64,000 nt of DNA from Candidatus Melainabacteria bacterium (GTDB taxonomy: Bacteria > Cyanobacteriota > Vampirovibrionia > Obscuribacterales > Obscuribacteraceae), in NCBI GenBank assembly GCA_003153555.1, contig PLZS01000099.1, forward strand, positions 1 through 64,000. The letters run 5' to 3'. A program made the translations under genes and the position numbers. The stretch's first letter is position 1; the number at the start of each line of letters is the position of its first letter. A model generated the notes under the pieces. It did no database searches. It had not been told where the DNA came from and was given only the letters and a program-made list of their open reading frames with translations. Shown here piece after piece: positions 34,165 to 42,743 of the stretch.

Positions 34165-34866
34165 TTATTTCCTTGAAATATCCGCGAGAACCAGGGCCAC
34201 GAATTCAGACGGGTCCATCGTGCTCAAGTCGATGATCTTGACCGTTGCATAATCGGCCTCACTGATTCGCGGACCAAAGTTTCGCCCCGTACAATTCGTC
34301 AGGAACTTAACCCGAGAAGAATAGTAACCCTCTCGTTCGACGAGATAGACGGGCGCCGGAGTTAACAAGTCATGCTTGAGTCTGTTGAGCAGATCGAGTT
34401 CTTCATGGTAAGTGCCCAAACGTCCAGGCAAAACAATGTAGAACAGAGACCCGAAGAACAAGCAATCATGGCGCGAGTTGAAGTCTGACACTCTCGCGCC
34501 ATAGCCTTTATCAGTTACGTACTGATTGAACGGCTCATGGATGAAGTCTGCACCGATGGCGATGACCAAATCAGGACGTTTGGCCAAGTGACAGCCGTAG
34601 TGTGGCGCCTCCATCAATCCAGAATGGCCGCCTGTCTTGTGAGCGATATCTTGCTCAGCAAGCAGTTTGGCCACCTCTGCCGTCCACTTGTACTCAGCCG
34701 TTTTCGGACCCAGAGTCCTGGAACCAAGCCACGTACACTGTGGACCAGACCCGAGAAGGTCATACAGCACGCGCTCAAGAAGCACCGCTCGATTTTGCGT
34801 CTGCCGAATGTGCTCAGTGAGCGCAACGGCTTGTGGTGAAAGTGGTTTAGCAGCTGTGTGTCTCAA
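34165..34866 (-). CDS. SLOG-fold protein, LOG (lysine-decarboxylase-like) family
   Basis: This encodes 233 aa and starts with TTG. Three LOG landmarks are in order: LGSRTLG at 47-53, GGHSGLMEA at 79-87 and LPGRLGTYHEELDLL at 146-160. In LOG enzymes (nucleoside-5'-monophosphate phosphoribohydrolases) the last motif reads PGGxGTxxE; here one Gly is Arg while Thr152 and Glu155 are kept. SLOG proteins bind or make nucleotide-derived ligands. The start TTGA overlaps the stop of the Nudix gene, so the two are translationally coupled. Confidence 0.75.
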   Translation of the reverse strand: MRHTAAKPLSPQAVALTEHIRQTQNRAVLLERVLYDLLGSGPQCTWLGSRTLGPKTAEYKWTAEVAKLLAEQDIAHKTGGHSGLMEAPHYGCHLAKRPDLVIAIGADFIHEPFNQYVTDKGYGARVSDFNSRHDCLFFGSLFYIVLPGRLGTYHEELDLLNRLKHDLLTPAPVYLVEREGYYSSRVKFLTNCTGRNFGPRISEADYATVKIIDLSTMDPSEFVALVLADISRK

Positions 34867-35459
34867 GATTCCTGCTCCAAAATGGCGAGCAACTTGGCTC
34901 GCAGTTTCTGAAAGTCGGTGAAGTCGTCGATTTCAACCGGTCTGCCCTCAAGGAACAGCCGGTAGACAATCAAGATCAGATCGTGTTGCGCCCCAAAGCA
35001 GCTTTCCTCTTCGTTGTTGGTGCACGAGAGATCACGCACGTCGAAGAACTTGCATTCCTTCGCTTCCCCGTCTTTGGGAAAAGGAGTGCCGATCACCTTG
35101 GCCAGGTAGATGTGGTCTGGCGCACCGTAATGGCCAATCACTGGCACGCCGCTCAAAAACGAATCGCAAGTTTCGTGTGTGAGCTTGCCGAGCGTAACTT
35201 CACGCACATCGGAATAGGGATCGGTCTTGATCGCCCACAGCCGAATGTCGGTGAGAGTTGCGCCCGCGCCACCCGCTTCCTCGTCGAATTCATCGACGAG
35301 GCAGGTGAGGTGTGTTTGCCTGGGCAATCTCAGCCGCCCACCAACAAGCGTCATGCGCTTGCGGTGCTTTTTGGCTTGCTCGATCACGCAAACCAGGAAG
35401 GGATTGTCGGGATGAACACCAATGAGAGTGCTCGTCGGTACAGCCATTGAAAACTTCAT
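34863..35459 (-). CDS. Nudix-like protein with degenerate box
   Basis: This encodes 198 aa. LVGGRLRLPRQTHLTCLV then DEFDEEAGG at 56-64 aligns with the Nudix box (REUxEExGU): Glu57, Glu60, Glu61 and Gly63 are kept, while Arg is Asp and the first Glu is missing. Nudix enzymes split nucleoside diphosphate-X compounds. With these changes it may be weak, altered or only binding. It is coupled to the LOG gene by a 4-bp overlap. Confidence 0.6.
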   Translation of the reverse strand: MKFSMAVPTSTLIGVHPDNPFLVCVIEQAKKHRKRMTLVGGRLRLPRQTHLTCLVDEFDEEAGGAGATLTDIRLWAIKTDPYSDVREVTLGKLTHETCDSFLSGVPVIGHYGAPDHIYLAKVIGTPFPKDGEAKECKFFDVRDLSCTNNEEESCFGAQHDLILIVYRLFLEGRPVEIDDFTDFQKLRAKLLAILEQES

Positions 35460-35553
35460 CTCTCTCTCCAGTTGAATTCAAGTTGCATCGGGAGACACAA
35501 ACCAGCACAGAGTGCGCTGTTTGCCTCCTGTTTGTCTCTGCTTACACCTGAAC

Positions 35554-35571
35554 GGCACCTTCGCTGGTGCC
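35554..35571 (-). terminator. GGCACC/GGTGCC stem-loop
   Basis: This 6-bp stem lies immediately behind the stop of the gene at 35574-36683. Confidence 0.4.
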
Positions 35572-35573
35572 TG

Positions 35574-36683
35574 TCAGGCATCGCTAATATCGATCTCGCC
35601 CTTGCGGCCAAAACCACCTGCTTCAGCTTCCTCCACCACCTTGCCGAAGATCACAGCAGCGCGACAAGAGTCTCCCAGCCGCTTGAAGGGAAAAGCCTGC
35701 CCGTGCAACGAACCGCGCACAACCACAGCAGTGAAGAAACCCTTGGCCCAATACTGCTGCCCCGTATCTATGCGCCCGAGCCGCTCTGAGGCCATCATGT
35801 TGCCAATTTCCGCGCAGAACAGGTGAAGACGGCGCCCCACTATCGACTCTTGCAGCTTGGTCCACCAGGCAGTGGCGATCTTGCCGTCGTAACCGCGAAC
35901 AGTAGAGACCCCGTTATCCCACACCGCCCGATAGGAAACCGATCCTGGGTTCTTGAGGCGATTGGGGCCAATTTCGAAGCGCACCTTCGAACCTGCTTGC
36001 TGCGCGCCATCGACCTGCACAAAGCATTCCAAAGTGGCTGCAGCGCCAAACGGAAGCACGTAAATATGCGGATCTGTGTGATTGATCATCCCTGCACCGG
36101 GCAGCCCGAGCAGTTGATCGAACTCGTCGGGCAACACAGGCAGTGTGGGGAAAACCTGTTCAGCCAGATCTTTGTCACCCTTGCGCCAGGCGGTGATGCG
36201 CTTGAGAGTGGATTCGATGATCGTCTTGATCTCCGCTTCAGCCGGTGTCTGCCCCTGCGCAGCCGGAATGTAGATGATGTGACATTGCGGTCCGGCAGCT
36301 TGCCTGAGCGCCTTGAGCTCGTTGCCAGCGGCACGCCCGAGAGCAAGGATGCGCTCTTCCCAGACGGGAGAGCTGTCGTGCGCTGCCTGCACCTCAAGGG
36401 CTACAGGATGACGATCCTTTTCACGAAACTGCCTGTGAGCCATGCGCTGAAACGACTCATCATGAAGAAATCGTCCCAAGATAAGAATGACATTGGGTCT
36501 GTACCAACCCAAGTAATCTTTCATCGCCGCATAGAGCCCGCGATCATGGTCCCAAAGAAAGGTGTTGGCGAACGCCACTATCTTGGCGCCTTCTTTGAGC
36601 TTGAAGGTAAAGTTGCCCGCCTCTACAGGCCCGGTTTTCTCCGGGTTGTGAACGGCAACTGAAAAGATTGGACTTCGTTGCAT
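35574..36683 (-). CDS. Degenerate calcineurin-like phosphoesterase, 369 aa
   Basis: The stretch KIVAFANTFLWDHDRGLYAA then YLGWYRPNVILILGRFLHDE has the order of the first two phosphoesterase motifs (D-x-H, G-D) but the metal ligands are mostly changed. It resembles the intact enzyme at 37511-38488 in layout (ILVYSDTQ..., WWRPHMAVHVGDF). No GNHD motif is seen. It may be a non-catalytic partner, or unrelated; the assignment is tentative. Confidence 0.45.
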   Translation of the reverse strand: MQRSPIFSVAVHNPEKTGPVEAGNFTFKLKEGAKIVAFANTFLWDHDRGLYAAMKDYLGWYRPNVILILGRFLHDESFQRMAHRQFREKDRHPVALEVQAAHDSSPVWEERILALGRAAGNELKALRQAAGPQCHIIYIPAAQGQTPAEAEIKTIIESTLKRITAWRKGDKDLAEQVFPTLPVLPDEFDQLLGLPGAGMINHTDPHIYVLPFGAAATLECFVQVDGAQQAGSKVRFEIGPNRLKNPGSVSYRAVWDNGVSTVRGYDGKIATAWWTKLQESIVGRRLHLFCAEIGNMMASERLGRIDTGQQYWAKGFFTAVVVRGSLHGQAFPFKRLGDSCRAAVIFGKVVEEAEAGGFGRKGEIDISDA

Positions 36684-36735
36684 GAACTTATCTCCGGTTT
36701 TGCCAATCGCATTGCGCGAAGGGCTTAAGGTTGAT

Positions 36736-37476
36736 TCAAAGAGCTTTTCTGCGGCTCTTCAACTTGCCTGCCGCTTCAAGCTGATCGAACAAGCTCAAAA
36801 TGTCGGGTACGGCTGCGGCAAGGTTGTCGTAGCGCATCAGCCCGGGACGATCGTTGTAAGGCTGCGCCATGAGAAAGCACTGCAAGCCAAAGTCGGTCTC
36901 CATCATCGCCGCAGTTGAGAAGCGATCTTCGACAGCTGCCGGAGACCTTTCTGCCATCATGCGAGCCGCTTTGTCATGCCCGCGCACAAACAAGACGTCT
37001 TCGACGGCCTTGACGATTCCCAGGTCGAGCATCTGCTTGCGCCTCTGCTGCTGAGCATAGCCGCTGGTATTAAAGTAACCGTCGGCGGCTAAGTCGAGCG
37101 CGCCTGGCACATCGGTCATGACCAGTGTCTCGATACCGGCGGCATGCACCTGCCGCACAGCGTTAACAACGCCGTCGATCACCTTTAGCGCGTCAAAGCC
37201 ACCCACCGACTGTTCGGCGAAGCGCTTGAACATTGTGCCAAACTCGCGCTCAGTCATGCCCGAGCGCGGATCGTGACCGAAGTAGAAGATCGTCATAGTG
37301 GCAGGATCGAGCCGCCGCTTCTTGCCGTCTGCGTCCCAAATCTTATTGACGAAGCGGCAGAAATCTTCGCGCCACTCGACCAGACAACCATCGGCATCGA
37401 GTGTGAGACATGGACGCCACCAGCCATCGGGCACAGCCAGGAGTGTTCTGTTTACAATCAGGGGTGTTGCTTTCAT
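36736..37476 (-). CDS. HAD-family 5'-deoxynucleotidase-like protein
   Basis: This encodes 246 aa; GGAG lies 8 nt before the ATG. CLTLDADGCLVEW gives motif I (D27, D29). VMTDVPG fits motif II, GHDKAARMM may supply the lysine, and VEDRFSTAA followed by FLMAQPYNDR matches the motif-IV 'xDD/EDR...PYN' pattern of NT5C-type deoxyribonucleotidases. It would remove phosphate from (deoxy)nucleotides. It lies inside the nucleotide-processing run. Confidence 0.65.
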   Translation of the reverse strand: MKATPLIVNRTLLAVPDGWWRPCLTLDADGCLVEWREDFCRFVNKIWDADGKKRRLDPATMTIFYFGHDPRSGMTEREFGTMFKRFAEQSVGGFDALKVIDGVVNAVRQVHAAGIETLVMTDVPGALDLAADGYFNTSGYAQQQRRKQMLDLGIVKAVEDVLFVRGHDKAARMMAERSPAAVEDRFSTAAMMETDFGLQCFLMAQPYNDRPGLMRYDNLAAAVPDILSLFDQLEAAGKLKSRRKAL

Positions 37477-37497
37477 CACCAATTCTCCGTGTTACTG

Positions 37498-37511
37498 GCG
37501 CCAGGTGGCGC
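37498..37511 (-). promoter_or_regulatory. Stem-loop before the HAD gene
   Basis: AGCGCC/GGCGCC-type stem, 21-35 nt upstream of the start at 37476, in the 34-bp gap behind the phosphoesterase gene. Confidence 0.4.
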
Positions 37512-38488
37512 TAGTTGTCGAAACATTTGAAGACTTTGGGCTTGCCTTCTTGGTCCAGGTAGACGAAGAACTTGTGCAACTGACCAGTTTCGTCAAGTCC
37601 TTCAATGATCGGAATCGGCTGCATGTAGACGATGCCGTTGTGGCTTGTAACGACTACGAAGCCGTGATGCCAGTTGTGCTCAGGTTGATAGCTGTACTCA
37701 GGGCGCCGCCAGTCAATCAGGCAACCGCTTTCCACAAGCTCGATAGTAACGCCGCTATGAGTCTGAATGGCGACGTGAGCGAGTCTGTGCACATGCCCGA
37801 TGAGATTGCTCATGAAGTTGTGCAGGAAGTGAGACCAGGCGCTATCGCCGGGACGAGGTCTGACACGCTTGCCATGCTGCCACTTGGTCAACCCGTTGAC
37901 CAAAAGGCCGCCCTCGACGCCGCCCTTCTGACCAACCCCATTGATAAAGGTGATGCGTTCGTCAGGCTCAAAGCCCATGCGAGAAGGAAGATTCATAACC
38001 GTCTCACGATCCTTGCCTAATAGGCGCGCCAACAAAGGCGCATTCTTCGAGACAAAGTTGGTCACTCGCGAGACATCGTGATTGCCATGAATGGCAAACG
38101 TGGCAAACGGATCGCCACGTTTCATGATCATGCGCATGTTGGCCGCTGCCGATTCGGTCTCGTCTTGCGGAGACGACGGCGACGGAGCAAAAGCGTTGGG
38201 AGCGTGCAAAGAGAGCCACCAGTTTTCCATGAAATCGCCGACGTGAACGGCCATGTGCGGACGCCACCAATCGGCGAAGTCGAACACACCGTTGAGCACA
38301 CCGGGATGGTGGCACTGGGTATCGGAATACACGAGGATGCGTATTCCATCAGGAACGGTCAGAGGCAGAACACCTGTGAACGTGCCGAAGCGATTGGTGT
38401 CGAAGCTCAATCCGCCCATGGAGACTTTTTGGAAAAGAGCGCGGCGTTCTGCCTCCCCCTCAGGGCTAAAGTATTGTGTTGATGTCAT
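37511..38488 (-). CDS. Calcineurin-like metallophosphoesterase
   Basis: This encodes 325 aa; the ATG at 38488 follows GGAG by 7 nt. Motifs in order: ILVYSDTQCHHPG (first ligand set, with Q for the usual H), MAVHVGDFMENW (GD), FAIHGNHDVSR (GNHD) and SNLIGHVHRLAH (GHxH). Such enzymes use two metal ions to cut phosphate esters of nucleotides or nucleic acids. It is the first gene of the run that ends with the LOG gene. Confidence 0.85.
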   Translation of the reverse strand: MTSTQYFSPEGEAERRALFQKVSMGGLSFDTNRFGTFTGVLPLTVPDGIRILVYSDTQCHHPGVLNGVFDFADWWRPHMAVHVGDFMENWWLSLHAPNAFAPSPSSPQDETESAAANMRMIMKRGDPFATFAIHGNHDVSRVTNFVSKNAPLLARLLGKDRETVMNLPSRMGFEPDERITFINGVGQKGGVEGGLLVNGLTKWQHGKRVRPRPGDSAWSHFLHNFMSNLIGHVHRLAHVAIQTHSGVTIELVESGCLIDWRRPEYSYQPEHNWHHGFVVVTSHNGIVYMQPIPIIEGLDETGQLHKFFVYLDQEGKPKVFKCFDN

Positions 38489-38548
38489 CGCATCACTCCA
38501 TTGTTTTGACGAAGCAGAGAATCTAACTTCGTGGTGAAAGAAGGTCAT

Positions 38549-39544
38549 TCGGGTTAGATAGCGACTCCTGACTCAACAAAGGCGAGTCCTAAAACTCTTA
38601 GCCAGATTCTTTGTTGATTGCTTATCTTGATCGCCATGAGGTTCCGCTCAGGGAAACAGCGGTCTGCTTTGAAAGAGTTCCAGAACAGTCGCCTGCGCCG
38701 TAGCCATTACAGGTGGTATCTGAACATTTCGATTATGGAAAGGTTGAGATTCCGATGCGACCGGCCGATTGTCTTTCAACCCACAAAACTATCTCTCTAA
38801 GTGCTGTTCGAAGCAGCTTGCTTCATAGACTCTTCGAGATTGTGTGTTTATGAGTTTGTGCAGTGGCAAGCTCGCATAGCCCCGCTAGCCACCACAAGTG
38901 GTGTTGACACCCCGGTTATGGAAAGGTTAAGAGCACCCTGTGCCAGAATGATCTCGCACCAACATTCAACGCATGCGTCTTAGTGAAGATTCCCCGGAAG
39001 CATCAGAATGCTTCAAAGACTCTTCAAACTAATATGCATGTGAGATTTGTAAGGGTGGGGGGGGGTGACCGAAAAGGAGGAAAAAGATAAGCACCACAAT
39101 CTAACTTCTCACCGCCCCAAAAACAAAGGCAAACAACACGATTGTGAACCAACTGATGCCGATTGGCAAACAGAGCACGCCAGAATCGCCCAGCTAGCTG
39201 CAAAGGAGATTGCTCGCCCAAATGATTTATCATTTCTTGAAGGCTCAGAGCGCTGCGCTAGCCACCACTGGTGGTACCTGCAAAGTACGGTTATGAAAAG
39301 GTTAAGAGCACGATGAAATGTCTGATTTCTTTTCAAAATTCAAGAGTATCTTCTGAAACGCTTACCAGCATAGTTATGAATTTCTCGATCAATGCCACTC
39401 AAAACCATGCTTACCAAAGCTAGCTCAGCACCAAAAACAAAGGTCGGTTGACACCGATTTTGCATGTACAGCACTAACTAGCGCGAGATGTTCGAAAAAA
39501 ATTGTGAAGCGAACTCTGAATTTGATCGCTATTTGTCCGGGGAT
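38549..39544. other. Intergenic kilobase with three copies of a 58-bp repeat
   Basis: No gene is supported. Repeats at about 38700-38757, 38882-38940 and 39253-39312 share GTAGCCA/CTAGCCACCAC, a GGTGG-type short palindrome and the tail GGTTATGGAAAGGTTAAGA. A 9-nt G-run lies at 39057-39065. Confidence 0.65.
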
Positions 39545-39871
39545 TTAGGCACAACTTGCTAGATCCTGAACGAAGAAATCATTGGTTGTATCCCACCAGT
39601 TCTGCAGGTTATCCAAAGCAAGACCTGTTTCGGATTCATCACTGTCATATTTAAACCCTGCGTACAATTGCCCCTCTTTTAGCGAAAGCAAAAATTCCCC
39701 GGTCTGTTCATTCACCAGCTCGGAGTATAAATCTGAAGCATAACCGAAATCTATCACTATGAAAATCTGGTTCAGTTCTTGTAGTAACACGTATATTCCC
39801 GAAGAACTTTCAAGAGTGGACGGATTGTCAACCGGTCCCAGAAATTCAGTGGACGCAAGCTCAAATGCCAT
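39545..39871 (-). CDS. Unknown small protein, 108 aa
   Basis: It is acidic and soluble (MAFELASTEFLGPVDNP; YDSDESETGLALDNLQNWW). It resembles small immunity- or SMI1-like proteins in size and charge only; no motif was recognised. Confidence 0.5.
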   Translation of the reverse strand: MAFELASTEFLGPVDNPSTLESSSGIYVLLQELNQIFIVIDFGYASDLYSELVNEQTGEFLLSLKEGQLYAGFKYDSDESETGLALDNLQNWWDTTNDFFVQDLASCA

Positions 39872-39973
39872 ACAAATCCTCTTCTCGAAGAAAATCGAAT
39901 CGATAATTTCACGCTGGTGGTTAACAAGTCGTTAAGAGATTGCCTTGCGTTCTCAAATTGCAATTTAAGAACT

Positions 39974-40013
39974 GAATTTGTCAGTGCACCGGATGTGGTG
40001 CACTGACAAATTC
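39974..40013. repeat. Perfect 17-bp stem-loop
   Basis: GAATTTGTCAGTGCACC is repeated in inverted form with a 6-nt loop. It lies about 100 bp upstream of the gene at 39545-39871. It may be a bidirectional terminator or a mobile hairpin. Confidence 0.55.
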
Positions 40014-40180
40014 CATGGCGGGTTTCAGAAAACCCGCTTCAGAAACAGACCCTACTTCCCATTGTTTTTGTCCGTCTTTTACGCAAAGTTTATATGGTGG
40101 AGCGCGAGGATTTGGCACCCGGATTAAGTGGTGTCATAGAAGGCAATTATCTGATCCGCTACTGTGGTATCACCAGCGGT

Positions 40181-40246
40181 ATCTATATTGCGCGGGTTCT
40201 CCACACGAAGAGCATATAGAAAATATGTTACCGCTCGAAGAGCGTT
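40181..40246. repeat. 65-bp direct repeat, copy 1
   Basis: It is almost identical to 45341-45405. It sits at the 3' end of the glycosidase gene and appears non-coding. Confidence 0.7.
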
Positions 40247-40253
40247 TTCTTGT

Positions 40254-42287
40254 TTATCGTCCTGGTTGCTGGTACTTTGCCCGGTCAGTCAGCGTAATGA
40301 CATAATCGCCGGCACCGAAGCCTACCATGGGAATGGCACCAGTCGGGTCACCTATTTCGCCCTGATAGTCTCGCCCCTTCGCTGAAACATACATCTCAGG
40401 TATAAGCCCATGGTCCTGGCACGATTTGCTGACCAGAGTTTGAAGAATACGTGACGCCTCGACTGGTCGACCCAGTTTGAAATACACTCTGGCCAGGTTG
40501 AAATCAATCAAGAGGAACTCGTGCGCTTCATAGTTGCCGGCACCTTGATTGCGACGATAGCCACCGGAAGCGGTCTTGAGCAGCTGCATTTTATTTAGTG
40601 TTTTTTCAATCACCGCCGGATCGTTGATAATGTTCAAATTGAAAGCTTCTAAAACCGCTCCGTCCACTTCACTCTTTGGTTGAGTGTCAACTTCCAAAAC
40701 GCCTTTCACCCAGCCATCCTTGACGAAGGCATTTTTGAAACCCTTATCCAGCAGAAGCAATTTCTCACTTACCAACTTGACAGTCTCTTGATCCTGCATG
40801 CTTTGAGCAATATTCAAAAATCCTCTCAGCCCTGGAATGGCAGCAATGGTTGAGCAAGCGTAATGTCGTTTGTTTTCTTGATGTTCTTCCCAACACGAAG
40901 AATCTTGAGCCACGATCAACCCATCTCCGCAAGCATCCAGGTTGCCTAAAAGAGGCTTCACCACAAAATCGCGCATGGCTTCATAAACGGTGCCGCGATA
41001 GGTCTTTTCTTCGAGCAGCGAACGATCGTGCGTTCTCTCCCAATATTCAGAAACTGCCCAGAGAGCCAAACCCCAGTCATCAAATTCGCAATTTTCGCTT
41101 TTTTGTCCGGAATAGTCCGATTCTTCTGAGCCGTCTCCAAAGTAGCGGGTTACAGAAATTTGGTAATCCAGTCCACGAGTATCCTGCTTCCACCTACCGA
41201 CTGGTCTTGCGTTGAACCAAGCGAGGATGCCCTCTCTGGCCTCGGCGAAATGTCCCATGTGCGCAAGTCCAACCAGAGCATAAGACATATCACGAACCCA
41301 GGCAGTGAACCAAATGCCATCTGGCAGGCTGGCTAGAATCAAGCCATGATTGACTCGCGATTCCCGATTCTCTTCTTCAATTTGAGCCATCCGCAAAATA
41401 GTTTCACTCTGCCTCCACAGGTGGTGCTCCTGTTCTGAGGCAAATGCTACTAAGGGTTTTTTCCTCCAGGCATCCAACGTGCGCAGTTCGCGCTCAAGCA
41501 GCGCGTTATCAGATAAGCCGTTCTGCCAGCTAGTCAGGTGCTTAACAGCGATATCTGCTTCCTCGGGCTTTTCCAAGACAATTAACGCAAAGCTAGGCCC
41601 GGAAAACTCCAGAGTCGATTTTCCGGCAGGGACAGTGACAGAGGTTTTGCTGCTGCAAGGCTGATTCTGCCCCTGGTTGGATTTTCTCTTTTCATCAAAA
41701 GATGATTGCATGATCATCGGTACGACGGCTAAAAGCTCTTTGGCGTTCTGAAAACTGAAAATATGAACAAGGTGTCCGTCAACGTTTTTTGTACAGGTCT
41801 TTGTCGGCGCATCTTCGAAAACTAGTTGGAGAACTGCTGCAACCGAATTCCTTTGCCGATTGTGCGAGCGGTTAATCGCTATCAGTGCATTGTGCTTCAG
41901 TGCAAACGGCATAAAAAATACATGCTCATCCGCCGCAGTTTTCGCAGAAACGATTTGCGATTCGGACAAATATGAAAGTAATGGTGCGTGCTTGCTGCTG
42001 ATGGAATCTTTCCACGCCAGTTTTTTGACTAAATTGGCTGTGGTTGACCCATCCTTTGTCACATCTATGTTTGGACGCTCGAATCTGTACGGATGTGCGT
42101 AGAACCTAACAACAGTACCTGCCTTGTCGACAACAGCATAGCCAAAGCCGTTACCGGTAACCAGTGGCGAATAATTAGCAATGGTATTACGCGAGGCCTT
42201 TGTATCAGTTTGCAAATTGTCAGCGGAAGCGCCAGTCGACCCAAACAAGCAAAGACTGAACGCTAACAAGATGCCAAAGTCCAACAT
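40254..42287 (-). CDS. Secreted GH15-like glycoside hydrolase
   Basis: This encodes about 677 aa from the ATG at 42287; a GTG at 42374 would add 29 residues before the signal peptide (LDFGILLAFSLCLFGSTGASA). The second half has the repeated helix pairs of an (alpha/alpha)6 barrel: DGIWFTAWVRDMSYALVGL, ENCEFDDWGLALWAVSEYW, DSSCWEEHQE with the likely acid glutamate and HGLIPEMYV with the likely base. This matches glucoamylase-type GH15 enzymes, which trim alpha-glucans. It is probably periplasmic or outside. Confidence 0.85.
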   Translation of the reverse strand: MLDFGILLAFSLCLFGSTGASADNLQTDTKASRNTIANYSPLVTGNGFGYAVVDKAGTVVRFYAHPYRFERPNIDVTKDGSTTANLVKKLAWKDSISSKHAPLLSYLSESQIVSAKTAADEHVFFMPFALKHNALIAINRSHNRQRNSVAAVLQLVFEDAPTKTCTKNVDGHLVHIFSFQNAKELLAVVPMIMQSSFDEKRKSNQGQNQPCSSKTSVTVPAGKSTLEFSGPSFALIVLEKPEEADIAVKHLTSWQNGLSDNALLERELRTLDAWRKKPLVAFASEQEHHLWRQSETILRMAQIEEENRESRVNHGLILASLPDGIWFTAWVRDMSYALVGLAHMGHFAEAREGILAWFNARPVGRWKQDTRGLDYQISVTRYFGDGSEESDYSGQKSENCEFDDWGLALWAVSEYWERTHDRSLLEEKTYRGTVYEAMRDFVVKPLLGNLDACGDGLIVAQDSSCWEEHQENKRHYACSTIAAIPGLRGFLNIAQSMQDQETVKLVSEKLLLLDKGFKNAFVKDGWVKGVLEVDTQPKSEVDGAVLEAFNLNIINDPAVIEKTLNKMQLLKTASGGYRRNQGAGNYEAHEFLLIDFNLARVYFKLGRPVEASRILQTLVSKSCQDHGLIPEMYVSAKGRDYQGEIGDPTGAIPMVGFGAGDYVITLTDRAKYQQPGR

Positions 42288-42374
42288 CACATCGAACCTT
42301 CGTATCACTCTCTTGCACACTGTTCGTTTCCTTTCGAGCAAAGTATGACGACAAAGAATATCCGATTGCAGCAC

Positions 42375-42743
42375 ATTTTTGCCAAGTATTCTGAGCCGGT
42401 TGAACTTGAGCTAACATGATTGACAAGATTCTCAAGATTTGCTTAGTTTCGTCCAGAAAGCAGCCATTGTGGTCATGAGCTCTTTCTCGCTTCGTACTGT
42501 TTGAACATCCTCACTATGTCCGTTCTTTGCCACAACGCCCGCTTATGATTGTGTGGCTCGAAGCAGCAAGTTCTATTGTTGGTTCGGCTAATTATAGATG
42601 CTTGCTTTTTACGTAAATTTTACATGGTGGAGCGCAACATAATATCTGTGTAGGCGTAAATCGACACGAGCTAAGACAAAAAGACGGATCTCGGCGAATC
42701 ATTTGATTAATAGACGCTGACAGCGCAGGGAGCACGAACAAAG
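42375..42743. promoter_or_regulatory. Divergent promoter region
   Basis: These 370 bp separate the glycosidase (minus) and the cell-wall hydrolase (plus). A piece near 42605 (CATGGTGGAGCGC) is shared with 40093. No clear operator was seen. Confidence 0.35.

Noticed and set aside
35823-36662. 279-codon plus-strand frame
   Set aside because: It is antisense to the 369-aa minus-strand gene, which has the better start site and fits its neighbours.
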